Below the pieces are notes generated by a model. It was not told the DNA's origin. It made no database searches and saw only the letters and a program-made list of their open reading frames with translations. Below are positions 24,360 through 33,621 of a stretch of 64,000 nucleotides of DNA, piece after piece. The position numbers were made by a program, and so were the translations under genes. Within the stretch, counting starts at the first letter, position 1. Every line of letters starts with the position of its first letter. The DNA lies in assembly GCA_022509065.1 (NCBI GenBank), contig JAFLTY010000004.1, positions 1-64,000 of the forward strand, written 5' to 3'. The DNA comes from Muribaculaceae bacterium. GTDB lineage: Bacteria; Bacteroidota; Bacteroidia; Bacteroidales; Muribaculaceae.

Positions 24360-26492
24360 TCAGCCACGGTTGAGCAGGCGTCGCAGACGACGGAGCCATG
24401 GCGCCTGGGTTGTGTTTACATCGGCTTGCAACGGGTCGGCAAAGCCGGTAAGCGGTGTCTCTTCGCCAAACTGTTCCGGGTAAATGACAAGAATGTTGTT
24501 GTGTCTGAAATACCGCTGAAGGAATTGTGGCATTTGTGCTATGTCGTTGCTGAAGGACACCGAGGAAGGTCTTGCTCCGATCGCCACGAACAAATCCTCA
24601 TCCTTTACGTTATTCGACATGGTCAGGAAGTCGTCCCAATCTTCGATTGTCTGGAACTCGCACCGAACCTGATAGTTGGCCTGATAAAGGACTCCACGTA
24701 TGAGGGGTTGTATGTCGGTAGGACAGCAAAAAACGGCTCGGCAACCTAACTGTCGCGTCAGTCGTGCGATGGCTCGCACCCAACGGCTGAAACCGGTCTC
24801 GTACTGAGCTTTGGGTGGAACAAGCACCACGATACGGGTAACTGTATTGAGTGGGATGAAAGTGCGCGAAATGATAATCATCTTGTTGGTGGAACGCAGC
24901 AGCTGTTCCACTTTCATTCCGAAAAACGAGTCGACAAAAGTGGCACGACGGTGCAGCCCCATAATGACTTCGGTGATGTCGCGTTCTTCGATGACATTGA
25001 GTACTCCTGTGACGATATTCAGGTCGTATCGGTCGAGGGTCTTGATTTTGACATCTGAAGCTGCACCTGTCTTGACGGCCACGCGCAGTGTTTCCTCGCA
25101 CTGTCGTCGTGCGCTCCTTGAGTTGTCGTTGCGCACGTGCAGGGCGTAAATTTCGTGACGGCCACGTTCATTGCGCATAAGTATAGCCAGTTCGACCAAG
25201 GCTCGCGCCGTTATATCGTTGGCCACCGGAATGAGGGTGTTGTTAACGCGCAGGCGGCCTGCGTTGGCCGTTCCCATGAGTCCGCGCTGGTTCTCCTCGT
25301 CCTTCATCATTTCTATTTTCAGTGTAGGTGCACCCCACGCTGTAAGCATGGGCGCGGCGGCACAGGTGACTAAAATGACGGTGATTGTGGCGTTCAAAAT
25401 GTTGTCATCGAACATGCCCATGCGATGTCCGAGCGTTACAACGGCGAGAGCTACGGCGGTATGGGCGGTGGTCAAGCCGAACATGACGCGGCGCGAGGAC
25501 GACGTCAGTCTGTTTATCTTTTGTGCGGTGAAGGCCGGTATCCATTTGCTAAGAAACGAAATGACGAGCATGATGCCGGCTATGCGCAATGTTGACCACT
25601 GGAAAACGACATGCATGTTAATCATCATACCCACGCTGATGAGGAAGTAAGGGATAAACAATGCGTTTCCCACAAACTCGATGGAGACCATCACGGGTGA
25701 CGAGGCCGGGATGTAGCGGTTCAGTACCAGACCGGCAAGGAAAGCTCCCAAAACCGGTTCCAATCCGATGCATTCAGCAAACCACGACGACAGGAAAACC
25801 AAGGTGAGAACATAGACATACTGTGTGACTTTCTCGCCGTAATGGCGGAAAAACCATTTGGTGAGACGTGGATAAAAGAAGATTACAGCTGCCACGTAGA
25901 GCGCCATCATAATGAGCAACCGCAGCATGGCGAGGGAGTCGAAATAACCGGTCATACGTACGTTGATGGTGCCGGCGATGACGAGAAGCGCACCGATAAC
26001 CGCTATAATGGTGCCTACAATGGAAATGAGGACAGCCGGAGCCTTAGTCACTCCGAAACGCGCTACAATGGGGTAAGAGAGGAGGGTGTGGGATGCGTAC
26101 ATAGCGCCCAACAGCAGTGATGTGGTCCAATCAAGACCCAGTATATAAACACTTGACAGTACCCCCATAGCCAAAGGTACTATAAGAGTAAGAATACCGA
26201 ACAGCATGCCACGGCGCATATTCAGCCTCAGGTGGAACATATCAATCTCAAGTCCGGCGAGGAACATGAGGTAAAGTAACCCTACCTGACCGAATATGGC
26301 AAATGACGAGTCGCGATCCAGAACGTTAAAACCGTACGGACCGATAATGACGCCGGCCACTATCATGCCTATGATATGTGGAATCTTGAGTTTGTTGAGC
26401 AGAATGGGAGCCAGCAGAATAATGACCAAAACAATCAGGAAGATTGTCACCGGTTCGGTCACCAATGGCGCTATGCTCAGCAATTCAAGCAT
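24360..26492 (-). CDS. CPA2-type cation:proton antiporter with universal-stress-like domains
   Basis: 710 residues. The first 400 carry about twelve membrane helices of the Kef/NapA monovalent cation:proton antiporter fold (PHIIGMIVAGVIIGPYGFNVL, GLLYLMFLAGLEIDMFHL, LEPVLGAFLAGLVLNRYIP). The remaining 300 are soluble: two Usp-like halves (ARALVELAILMRNERGRHEIYALHV and TVTRIVVLVPPKAQYETGF), which may bind nucleotide and gate transport. It would exchange Na+ or K+ for protons and tune internal pH. It starts 45 bases after asd and ends the operon. Confidence 0.9.
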   Translation of the reverse strand: MLELLSIAPLVTEPVTIFLIVLVIILLAPILLNKLKIPHIIGMIVAGVIIGPYGFNVLDRDSSFAIFGQVGLLYLMFLAGLEIDMFHLRLNMRRGMLFGILTLIVPLAMGVLSSVYILGLDWTTSLLLGAMYASHTLLSYPIVARFGVTKAPAVLISIVGTIIAVIGALLVIAGTINVRMTGYFDSLAMLRLLIMMALYVAAVIFFYPRLTKWFFRHYGEKVTQYVYVLTLVFLSSWFAECIGLEPVLGAFLAGLVLNRYIPASSPVMVSIEFVGNALFIPYFLISVGMMINMHVVFQWSTLRIAGIMLVISFLSKWIPAFTAQKINRLTSSSRRVMFGLTTAHTAVALAVVTLGHRMGMFDDNILNATITVILVTCAAAPMLTAWGAPTLKIEMMKDEENQRGLMGTANAGRLRVNNTLIPVANDITARALVELAILMRNERGRHEIYALHVRNDNSRSARRQCEETLRVAVKTGAASDVKIKTLDRYDLNIVTGVLNVIEERDITEVIMGLHRRATFVDSFFGMKVEQLLRSTNKMIIISRTFIPLNTVTRIVVLVPPKAQYETGFSRWVRAIARLTRQLGCRAVFCCPTDIQPLIRGVLYQANYQVRCEFQTIEDWDDFLTMSNNVKDEDLFVAIGARPSSVSFSNDIAQMPQFLQRYFRHNNILVIYPEQFGEETPLTGFADPLQADVNTTQAPWLRRLRRLLNRG

Positions 26493-26537
26493 TCAGTCGG
26501 GTCATTGTCAAGACAAAATGTCTTTAGTGTTGAGTCA

Positions 26538-27542
26538 TTAAAGAGTCTTCAGGTAGCATTGTGCTATCTGGACGGCATTGAGTGCGGCTCCTTTTTTTAT
26601 CTGGTCGCTGACAGTCCAAAAAGTAATACCGTTGTTGTTGGCCAGGTCGACACGCAAGCGTCCGACATAAACGGGGTCCTGACCGGCCTTGTCCAAAGGC
26701 ATTGGGTAGCCTTTTGGGGCATGTTCGTCGATAACGACAATGCCCGGAGCGTTCTCGAAAGCGGTGCGCACTGTTTCGAGGGAGAGAGGTTGTTCAGTCT
26801 CGACCCATATTGCCTCGCTGTGCGCTCGCATGACAGGCACACGCACACAAGTGGCGCTGACCTGCAGGTCGGGAGCGTGCATGATTTTCTTTGTTTCGAG
26901 ATGCATCTTCATCTCTTCCTTGGTATAACCGTTGTCGGTGAAGATGTCTATGTGAGGTATGACGTTGAAAGCCAACTGATGCACGAATTTCTCGGTGTGA
27001 GGTTGACGTCCCGAGGCAATGTCGCGGTGTTGCTGTTCAAGCTCCATCATTGCCGCGGCTCCAGCGCCGGAAGCCGCCTGATAAGTTGCGACATGGACGC
27101 GGCGTATCGGAGACAGGTCGTTTATGGGCTTAAGCGCAACTACCATCTGTATTGTGGTGCAGTTCGGGTTGGCTATGATGCGTCTGGGAGCGTTGAGGAT
27201 GTCTTCGGCATTGACCTCAGGGACAACCAACGGCACGTCGGCGTCCATGCGGAAAGCGCTCGAATTGTCTATCATGAGCGCGCCATGACGTGTGATAGTC
27301 GAAGCGTACTGACGCGAAACACCGGCTCCGGCCGACACAAAGGCTATGTCGATATCCTGGAAGTCGTCATTGTCCTGGAGCAACAACACTGTGTGGTCGT
27401 TACCCTTAAACTTTATCGTCGAGCCGGCGCTACGTTCGCTGCCGAACAGTTTGAGATTGTCAACAGGAAAATTTTGTTCGTCAAGGACGCGCAGAAATTC
27501 CGCGCCCACGGCGCCCGAAGCGCCTACTATGGCAACATTCAT
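26538..27542 (-). CDS. asd: Aspartate-semialdehyde dehydrogenase
   Basis: 334 residues. It reduces beta-aspartyl phosphate to aspartate semialdehyde with NADPH, the branch to lysine, diaminopimelate, threonine and methionine. The N-terminal NADP loop is [18 protein letters not shown]; the catalytic Cys128 sits in [27 protein letters not shown] and the substrate-binding [15 protein letters not shown] follow. Supplying diaminopimelate links it to the peptidoglycan genes nearby, though the operon partners are yidC and pyrG. Confidence 0.96.
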   Translation of the reverse strand: MNVAIVGASGAVGAEFLRVLDEQNFPVDNLKLFGSERSAGSTIKFKGNDHTVLLLQDNDDFQDIDIAFVSAGAGVSRQYASTITRHGALMIDNSSAFRMDADVPLVVPEVNAEDILNAPRRIIANPNCTTIQMVVALKPINDLSPIRRVHVATYQAASGAGAAAMMELEQQHRDIASGRQPHTEKFVHQLAFNVIPHIDIFTDNGYTKEEMKMHLETKKIMHAPDLQVSATCVRVPVMRAHSEAIWVETEQPLSLETVRTAFENAPGIVVIDEHAPKGYPMPLDKAGQDPVYVGRLRVDLANNNGITFWTVSDQIKKGAALNAVQIAQCYLKTL

Positions 27543-27567
27543 TTTATACTGATTGGAAAAAATGAGG

Positions 27568-29682
27568 TTAACGGTTTTTTTTGGCGCGTTGTTTTGCCTG
27601 TTCGCGCATCATTGCTTCCTGACGTTTCTGGGCTTCTTCGAGACGTGCCATGAAACCGCTTTTCTTTTTAGGTTTCTTGGCATTTTCTTTCATTCGGGCT
27701 CGCATTTTATCCTCGTCGACGATATGACGGCAGAAATATGTCTGACCAATTGTGATCAGAAGCGAGATGAAGTAATAATAGCTCAGACCTGAGGCATAAT
27801 CGTTGAAGAAGAATAGGAACATGATGGGCATAAGGTATGTCATCCACTTCATGCCCGGCATTCCCGTCGAGGGGTTGGAAGCCATCGACAACTGCGTATA
27901 TATGATGTTGGTGGCTGTCATGAGCAGACAGAACAGACTGACCTTATCGCCATAGAATGGAATGGTGAATGGCAATGTGCATATATAGTCGGGGGCGGCA
28001 AGGTTATGAGCCCACAGGAAGGACTGACCGCGCAACTCGATAGCCACCGGGAAGAAGTTGAACAGCGCTATGAGTACCGGCAATTGTAGAAGCATGGGCA
28101 GACAGCCCGAGAAAGGACTTGCGCCGGCGCGGTTGTACAGTTTCATGGTTTCCTGCTGGCGTTTCATCGCATTTTCCTGTCCCGGATATTTTTCGTTTAT
28201 TTCTTTTATCTCCGGAGCAAGGATACGCATCTTTGCCTGCGACATGTAGCTCTTGTAAGTGAACGGGAAGAGTATTATCTTGATGATGATGGTCAGCAAC
28301 AGTATGATGATGCCATACGAGGCGATGAAGCTTCCCAGCAGGTTGAACAGCGGTATGACGATGAGTTGGTTTATCCAACCGAATATGCCCCAGCCCAGTG
28401 GCACCAGTTTCTGCAACTTAAGGTCGGGACCGTCGGGATTGATGATATCTGTCACGTCACTGAGACCCGAGTAGCTGTTGGGCCCGAGGTAGAAATCGAA
28501 TGCAAATGCCTGTTCGGCTGTCGATGAATAGTCGAAACGCGCTTTTAGAGACATCGTTTTGACGAAATTCTGACCCATAGCACTGTCGCGGTCTATGGGC
28601 ATACTCTCCATCTCGACGGTTTTGAAACAGTTGCGTGGAATGACAACCGAGCTGAAGAACTGGTTCTTGAACGCTACCCACTGCACAGCGCCGTTAACGG
28701 TTTTCGAGTCGGCGCTGTTGGCGCTTAAGTCGTCAGGGCTGTCGTCTTTTGTCTTGTAATATATGGCCGAGTTTCGTTCCTCGAAGGTGCGTCCCACTTC
28801 GTTACGTTCCATATTGAGGTTCCAGTCGAATCCCATCTCGGTGACATTGGCGGGTATGGCGCTTTGGCTCATGTTATGTTGTGTCACCTCAAGACCGACA
28901 ATATAGTTGTCGGGCATGATGCTGTATTTGTACTCCATCCAGGTATCCGCTCCCATATCCAGAGTCATAGTGACGGTTGTGCTGTCCTGGCTTATCGAAG
29001 GAGTAAAGGCCATTGCGGCTGTCGACAATTCGCGGTCACCTGTGCTTATTATGAAGCTGTACGAACCGTTATCGGGCGACATCAGTTCGACATCTTTGGC
29101 CGGGTCAGTGTTTTCGTTCTTGTATTCCTTCAGCACCACACGGGTCATACGGCCTCCGCGGGGATCGAAAGTTATGCGCATCTTGCTGTTTTCTACAGTG
29201 AAGGGTTGCGCGGCCGTCTTGTCAAGGAGACCTGCAAAGTCGCGGTATTTGACGCGTTCGTTGTAAATGTCGGACAGCAAGGTGCTTATAGACGATTTCT
29301 GGCTAAGGGTCAGAACGGTATCGACGGGATTGAACGCCTGGCAAATGTCTATCTCCTTGTTTGCCAAGGTAATGGTGCCTGACAGTTTACCCGTGTTTAT
29401 GGTGTCTGTCGATGTGGTAAGGGTTGCCCCGCCAGTTGTCAATGTGTAGGTTCCGTCGCCATCGTTCACCCCGTATTCGCGTACCAAGCCGGCGATACGT
29501 GCTTCGAATTCAGGCGTCAGGGAGGCGGCTCCTATTGAATCGGCAGTATGTCGGCGGTCGTGCTGTAACGTAGCCTCTTCTGTCTGATTCTGCGTTGTGT
29601 TGGGCTCCGGTCGGTTGCAATATATAAAACCGAATAGCACCAACCCCATGAGGAGCATTCCGAGAAGTGTGTTTTTATCCAT
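27568..29682 (-). CDS. yidC: Membrane protein insertase YidC
   Basis: 704 residues. An N-terminal helix ([22 protein letters not shown]) is followed by a large periplasmic beta domain of about 400 residues typical of Gram-negative YidC. The Oxa1 core follows ([71 protein letters not shown]) and a positively charged C-terminus (KKPKKKSG..., [11 protein letters not shown]), which helps ribosome contact. It inserts and folds inner-membrane proteins alone or with SecYEG. It is longer than the E. coli protein mainly in the periplasmic part. Fifty bases after pyrG. Confidence 0.96.
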   Translation of the reverse strand: MDKNTLLGMLLMGLVLFGFIYCNRPEPNTTQNQTEEATLQHDRRHTADSIGAASLTPEFEARIAGLVREYGVNDGDGTYTLTTGGATLTTSTDTINTGKLSGTITLANKEIDICQAFNPVDTVLTLSQKSSISTLLSDIYNERVKYRDFAGLLDKTAAQPFTVENSKMRITFDPRGGRMTRVVLKEYKNENTDPAKDVELMSPDNGSYSFIISTGDRELSTAAMAFTPSISQDSTTVTMTLDMGADTWMEYKYSIMPDNYIVGLEVTQHNMSQSAIPANVTEMGFDWNLNMERNEVGRTFEERNSAIYYKTKDDSPDDLSANSADSKTVNGAVQWVAFKNQFFSSVVIPRNCFKTVEMESMPIDRDSAMGQNFVKTMSLKARFDYSSTAEQAFAFDFYLGPNSYSGLSDVTDIINPDGPDLKLQKLVPLGWGIFGWINQLIVIPLFNLLGSFIASYGIIILLLTIIIKIILFPFTYKSYMSQAKMRILAPEIKEINEKYPGQENAMKRQQETMKLYNRAGASPFSGCLPMLLQLPVLIALFNFFPVAIELRGQSFLWAHNLAAPDYICTLPFTIPFYGDKVSLFCLLMTATNIIYTQLSMASNPSTGMPGMKWMTYLMPIMFLFFFNDYASGLSYYYFISLLITIGQTYFCRHIVDEDKMRARMKENAKKPKKKSGFMARLEEAQKRQEAMMREQAKQRAKKNR

Positions 29683-29732
29683 TTGGTAGATATGTTGTTT
29701 TTACTGATTGGTTAATAGTGAGGTCGACGTTA

Positions 29733-31376
29733 TCACAGTTTTTGATTTTCGGCCGCTGCCTCGAGTTTTTTTTCGGCGTGATAGGCAATGGCTGCTTTCA
29801 CGAATGAGATGAATATTGGGTTGGGATTCAATACCGTCGATTGATATTCGGGATGATACTGAGTGCCAATATACCAACGTTTCTTGGGCATCTCGACCAC
29901 TTCGACAAGGCGTGTGTCGGGATTTTCGCCCACACATGCCATACCGGCAGCCTCAAACTCGCCGCGATATTTATCGTTAAATTCGAAACGATGGCGGTGA
30001 CGTTCGCTCACTTCCGTTTTGCCATACGCCTGGGCTATCTTCGAACCGAGTCGCAGTTCGCAGGTATATGCCCCCAAGCGCATAGTGCCGCCCTTGCGGG
30101 TGACGCTTTTCTGATCTTCCATCAGGTCGATGACGTTGTGTGGAGTGTTGGGATTCATCTCTGTGGAGTTGGCGTCCTCCAGTCCCAGGACGTTTCGAGC
30201 GAATTCGATGACCATACATTGCATGCCCAGACAGATACCGAAAGTCGGAATGTCGTTTTCGCGACAGTATTTAAGTGCCGTGAACTTGCCTTCGATGCCT
30301 CGGGAACCGAAGCCCGGAGCTATAATCACTCCGTCCATTTCCCCAAGCTTTTCGGCCACGTTGTCGTCGGTGAGCTTCTCGCTATGGATGTATTTCAGAT
30401 TTAGTCGATGGTCGGAGTATGTAGCTGCCTGGAACAGCGATTCGTTGATACTCTTGTAAGCGTCTTGTAACTCGACATATTTTCCGACAAGACCGATGGT
30501 GACTGTCTTGTCGGCAGCTTTCATGCGATCCAGGAAGTGTGTCCATGCCGCTAAGTCGGGTTCTCCTTCGACAGGTACATCGCTTTTACGCAACACCAGT
30601 TCGTCAAGATGCTGACGGTGCATCAACAGAGGCACTTCGTAAATGGACGGGAGGTCTACCGACTGTACCACAGCGTCGATATCTACGTTGCAGAAACGGG
30701 CTATCTTGCCGCGTATGTCGGCCGGAATCTCTTTTTCAGTGCGAAGGACAAGTATGTCCGGCTGAATACCAAGTTCCTGCAGCTGTTTTACCGAATGTTG
30801 TGTCGGCTTTGTCTTGAGTTCTTTGGCGGCACGCAGATAAGGTACGTATGTCAGGTGTATGCACACGGCATTCTTGCCAAGCTCCCATCTGAGTTGTCGT
30901 ACGCTCTCAAGGAATGGCAGTGACTCTATGTCGCCAACTGTGCCTCCGATTTCCGTTATGACGTAATCAAAACGTCCTGTTTTGCCAAGCGCCTTTATGT
31001 TGCGTTTTATCTCGTCGGTGATATGGGGAATGATTTGAACGGTCTTGCCAAGATAGACACCCTCGCGCTCCTTGTTGATGACACTCTGGTACACCCGACC
31101 TGTGGTGACATTATTATCGCGTGTGGTATGTATGTCGGTGAAACGCTCGTAATGACCCAAGTCGAGGTCGGCTTCGTGACCGTCTACAGTCACATAACAT
31201 TCGCCGTGTTCATACGGATTAAGCGTGCCCGGGTCTATGTTTATATATGGGTCGAACTTTTGTATGGTGACCCTAAGACCTCTGGCTTTCAGCAGGCAGG
31301 CCAACGACGAAGAGATAATGCCTTTGCCCAATGAAGACACTACGCCGCCGGTAACGAAAATGTATTTTGTTTCCAA
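29733..31376 (-). CDS. pyrG: CTP synthase
   Basis: 547 residues, full length. It makes CTP from UTP, ATP and glutamine. The synthetase half begins KYIFVTGGVVSSLGKGIISSSLA; the glutaminase half has the nucleophile elbow GICLGMQCMVIEFARN and the His/Glu pair in TQYHPEYQS. First gene of a leftward operon with yidC, asd and the antiporter; its promoter box is at 31499-31506. Confidence 0.97.
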   Translation of the reverse strand: METKYIFVTGGVVSSLGKGIISSSLACLLKARGLRVTIQKFDPYINIDPGTLNPYEHGECYVTVDGHEADLDLGHYERFTDIHTTRDNNVTTGRVYQSVINKEREGVYLGKTVQIIPHITDEIKRNIKALGKTGRFDYVITEIGGTVGDIESLPFLESVRQLRWELGKNAVCIHLTYVPYLRAAKELKTKPTQHSVKQLQELGIQPDILVLRTEKEIPADIRGKIARFCNVDIDAVVQSVDLPSIYEVPLLMHRQHLDELVLRKSDVPVEGEPDLAAWTHFLDRMKAADKTVTIGLVGKYVELQDAYKSINESLFQAATYSDHRLNLKYIHSEKLTDDNVAEKLGEMDGVIIAPGFGSRGIEGKFTALKYCRENDIPTFGICLGMQCMVIEFARNVLGLEDANSTEMNPNTPHNVIDLMEDQKSVTRKGGTMRLGAYTCELRLGSKIAQAYGKTEVSERHRHRFEFNDKYRGEFEAAGMACVGENPDTRLVEVVEMPKKRWYIGTQYHPEYQSTVLNPNPIFISFVKAAIAYHAEKKLEAAAENQKL

Positions 31377-31498
31377 ACTTACAAGTTATTTAGGATTAGA
31401 TAGTTATAGTCTGCGATGAGTGAAACGAGTCTCAATGCATTCGGTTGTTGTCGCACATAAAAAGGCATCGTCATCGACCCATTGTCACATTCAACCTA

Positions 31499-31531
31499 CA
31501 AAAGTAACAATTTTTTGCGAAAAATCGGCAA
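31499..31531 (-). promoter_or_regulatory. Promoter for the pyrG-yidC-asd-antiporter operon
   Basis: On the minus strand TACTTTTG at 31506-31499 is the -7 box and TTG at 31531-31529 a possible -33 element, 22 bases apart. The leader to the start at 31376 is about 115 bases. Confidence 0.5.
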
Positions 31532-31632
31532 CCACATCTACTTTTAGGCTTATGAGTCAGGTATAAGTCTGGGAAACGGGGCTTTTGCAAGGCGCACTTC
31601 GGCCGAAAACGTGATGATTGAAAAATTTATTG

Positions 31633-31640
31633 TACCTTTG
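31633..31640 (+). promoter_or_regulatory. Promoter -7 box for the SulP transporter
   Basis: TACCTTTG matches TAnnTTTG and is followed by the common GC start context. The start codon is 28 bases downstream of the box. No -33 element at proper spacing was seen. Confidence 0.5.
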
Positions 31641-31667
31641 CGCCCGGTAAAAAAGATTTGAAAAAAA

Positions 31668-33347
31668 ATGACTTTATCCGGTTCAATTGATTTTAGGCCG
31701 AAACTGATTTCGGCTTTGAAGAATTATTCTGCAGAAAAATTTAAGAGTGACTTGATAGCGGGAATCGTTGTCGGCATAGTGGCACTTCCTTTGGCGATAG
31801 CCTTTGGCATAGCCAGCGGTGTAAGTCCTGCAATAGGACTTGTTACTGCCATAATAGGTGGTTTCTTAGTTTCGTCGCTCGGCGGATGTAGCGTACAAAT
31901 TGGCGGTCCTACCGGAGCCTTTATCGTTATTGTCTATAATATTATAGCGACTTTTGGGCTTGAAGGTCTGGCTGTAGCTACCTTATTGGCAGGGCTTATT
32001 CTTGTGGCTCTCGGTTGTTTTCACCTGGGAACGGTTATTAAGTTTATTCCTTATCCCATAGTGGTCGGTTTTACTGCCGGTATCGCTCTTACCATCTTCT
32101 CGACGCAGATAAACGATTTTTTCGGTTTGGGACTGAAAAATATACCTAGTGAATTTCTTCCGAAATGGGAGATGTATATTCGAAATTTCGGAAATATCGA
32201 TTGGGTAACCCTTGCAGTAGGTCTTCTATCGCTACTTATCATCATCGTAACGCCGAAAATTTCGAGGAGGTTGCCAGGAGCGTTAATCGCTATCATAGTG
32301 GTGACCGCTATTGTTTCTTTTATACCGGCACTAAATGTCGAGACGATAGGAGACCGCTTCGGTTCGTTATCAACCGATATTCCCCAACCTCGCGGCTTTA
32401 AACTGAATGTGGCCACGATAAATATGCTTCTGCCTTCAGCCTTTACAATCGCCATCCTCGGAGCTATCGAGTCTCTTTTGTCTGCCACTGTAGCCGATGG
32501 CGTAACCGGCAACCGAACAAACAGCAATACCGAACTGATAGGTCAGGGTATAGCCAATATTGTCGTGCCTTTTTTCGGTGGAATACCTGTAACGGGAGCT
32601 ATAGCCCGAACAATGACCAACATATCCAACGGAGGCCGTACCCCTGTGGCCGGTATTATTCACGCAATAGTACTTTTGCTTATTTTTCTGTTTCTCATGC
32701 CGCTAATTAATCGCATTCCCATGTGTTGTCTCGCAGCGGTACTGTTGGTGGTGAGTTATAATATGAGCGGATGGCGGACTATCAAATCCATATTACACAA
32801 CCCCAAGAGTGATGTCTCGGTGCTCATCCTTACTTTTCTTTTGACGGTGATTTTCGATCTCACGATTGCAATTGAAATGGGACTTTTACTGGCGGTCATT
32901 CTTTTCCTGCGTCGCGTTATGGAAAACACCCAGATAAAAGTCTATTCCGAGCAACTCGACATAGCGGAAGGTTCCGAAACCACCCATCACGAAGTGCTCA
33001 AAGTCAATCCAGGTGTTGAAGTCTACGAGATTGACGGACCATTCTTTTTCGGTGTCGCTACTAAGTTTGACGAGATGATGAGAACCACTTTGAGCAAGAA
33101 ACCAACTGTAAGAATTATCAGAATGCGCAAGGTTCCTTTTATAGATTCGACGGGCATACATAATCTGGAAATTCTTATTAAATCTTCACGTAGCGACGGT
33201 ATCCACGTTGTTCTTTCCGGAGTAAAAGAAAATGTAAGACGCTCACTTGAAAACGCAGGCATAGAGAAACTTATCGGTGCGGATCATATCTGCGACCATA
33301 TCACAAAAGCCGTAGAGATGGCCAACAGACTTGCTCCCAATCGCTGA
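31668..33347 (+). CDS. SulP-family anion transporter with STAS domain
   Basis: 559 residues. About twelve to fourteen membrane helices (SDLIAGIVVGIVALPLAIAFG at the start is the SulP entry motif, then GGPTGAFIVIVYNII) are followed by a C-terminal STAS domain with KVPFIDSTGIHNLEIL; Ser494 stands where anti-sigma-antagonist-like domains are phosphorylated. The family moves sulfate, bicarbonate, dicarboxylates or other anions. No carbonic anhydrase or sulfate-assimilation gene is adjacent, so the substrate is open. The gene stands alone with its own promoter. Confidence 0.92.
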   Translation: MTLSGSIDFRPKLISALKNYSAEKFKSDLIAGIVVGIVALPLAIAFGIASGVSPAIGLVTAIIGGFLVSSLGGCSVQIGGPTGAFIVIVYNIIATFGLEGLAVATLLAGLILVALGCFHLGTVIKFIPYPIVVGFTAGIALTIFSTQINDFFGLGLKNIPSEFLPKWEMYIRNFGNIDWVTLAVGLLSLLIIIVTPKISRRLPGALIAIIVVTAIVSFIPALNVETIGDRFGSLSTDIPQPRGFKLNVATINMLLPSAFTIAILGAIESLLSATVADGVTGNRTNSNTELIGQGIANIVVPFFGGIPVTGAIARTMTNISNGGRTPVAGIIHAIVLLLIFLFLMPLINRIPMCCLAAVLLVVSYNMSGWRTIKSILHNPKSDVSVLILTFLLTVIFDLTIAIEMGLLLAVILFLRRVMENTQIKVYSEQLDIAEGSETTHHEVLKVNPGVEVYEIDGPFFFGVATKFDEMMRTTLSKKPTVRIIRMRKVPFIDSTGIHNLEILIKSSRSDGIHVVLSGVKENVRRSLENAGIEKLIGADHICDHITKAVEMANRLAPNR

Positions 33348-33426
33348 CAGCGTGGCCATACTCACTGACCCCGGCGTGTATGTCGTGACCCTCACCGACA
33401 CCGCACCAAAAGCAGCGGTGAAATAA
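33348..33426 (+). pseudogene. Orphan T9SS-type sorting-tail fragment
   Basis: Immediately after the SulP stop, in another frame, 25 codons read SVAILTDPGVYVVTLTD and end KAAVK followed by a stop at 33424-33426. This has the shape of the end of a type IX sorting domain (PGVYVVTLTD, basic end KxxVK). It has no start, no signal peptide and no gene before it. It is best explained as the 3' end of a surface-protein gene left by a deletion or insertion event at the end of the SulP gene. The remaining 195 bases to rnr hold no gene I can support. Confidence 0.45.
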
Positions 33427-33621
33427 ACCGTCCGAACAATGCTTTTTCTTTGCTTCTTGATTTTGGGGCAAAGCGATAAGCGATGAGTTTATTTAGAGCA
33501 AAGCAACTTCGTAGATGAATTGTCGAACCGGTTCTAAACAACAATTTAGCAGGGATGTGCGTTATAATATCGGACTTCGTCGCATATTGTAAAACACATT
33601 TTGCTTTAACGAACATTCATC

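Noticed and set aside
29841-30404. Long open frame on the plus strand opposite pyrG
   Set aside because: It is the mirror of the CTP synthase gene, which has full motif support; codon bias of pyrG explains the open frame.
31377-31498. Possible attenuator or riboswitch in the pyrG leader
   Set aside because: No stable hairpin with T run and no known riboswitch pattern was found in the 115-base leader.
33518-33538. A 19-base match (one mismatch) between about 33518-33538 and 61406-61426, containing GTCGAACCGG
   Set aside because: For 64 kb compared with itself about one such match is expected by chance, and the flanks are unrelated. It also recalls a tRNA T-arm, but no tRNA can be folded around either copy.
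33392-33616. Leftward open frame of 74 codons between the SulP and rnr genes
   Set aside because: It overlaps the orphan sorting tail, has a biased basic composition, no recognisable domain and no promoter; likely a chance frame.
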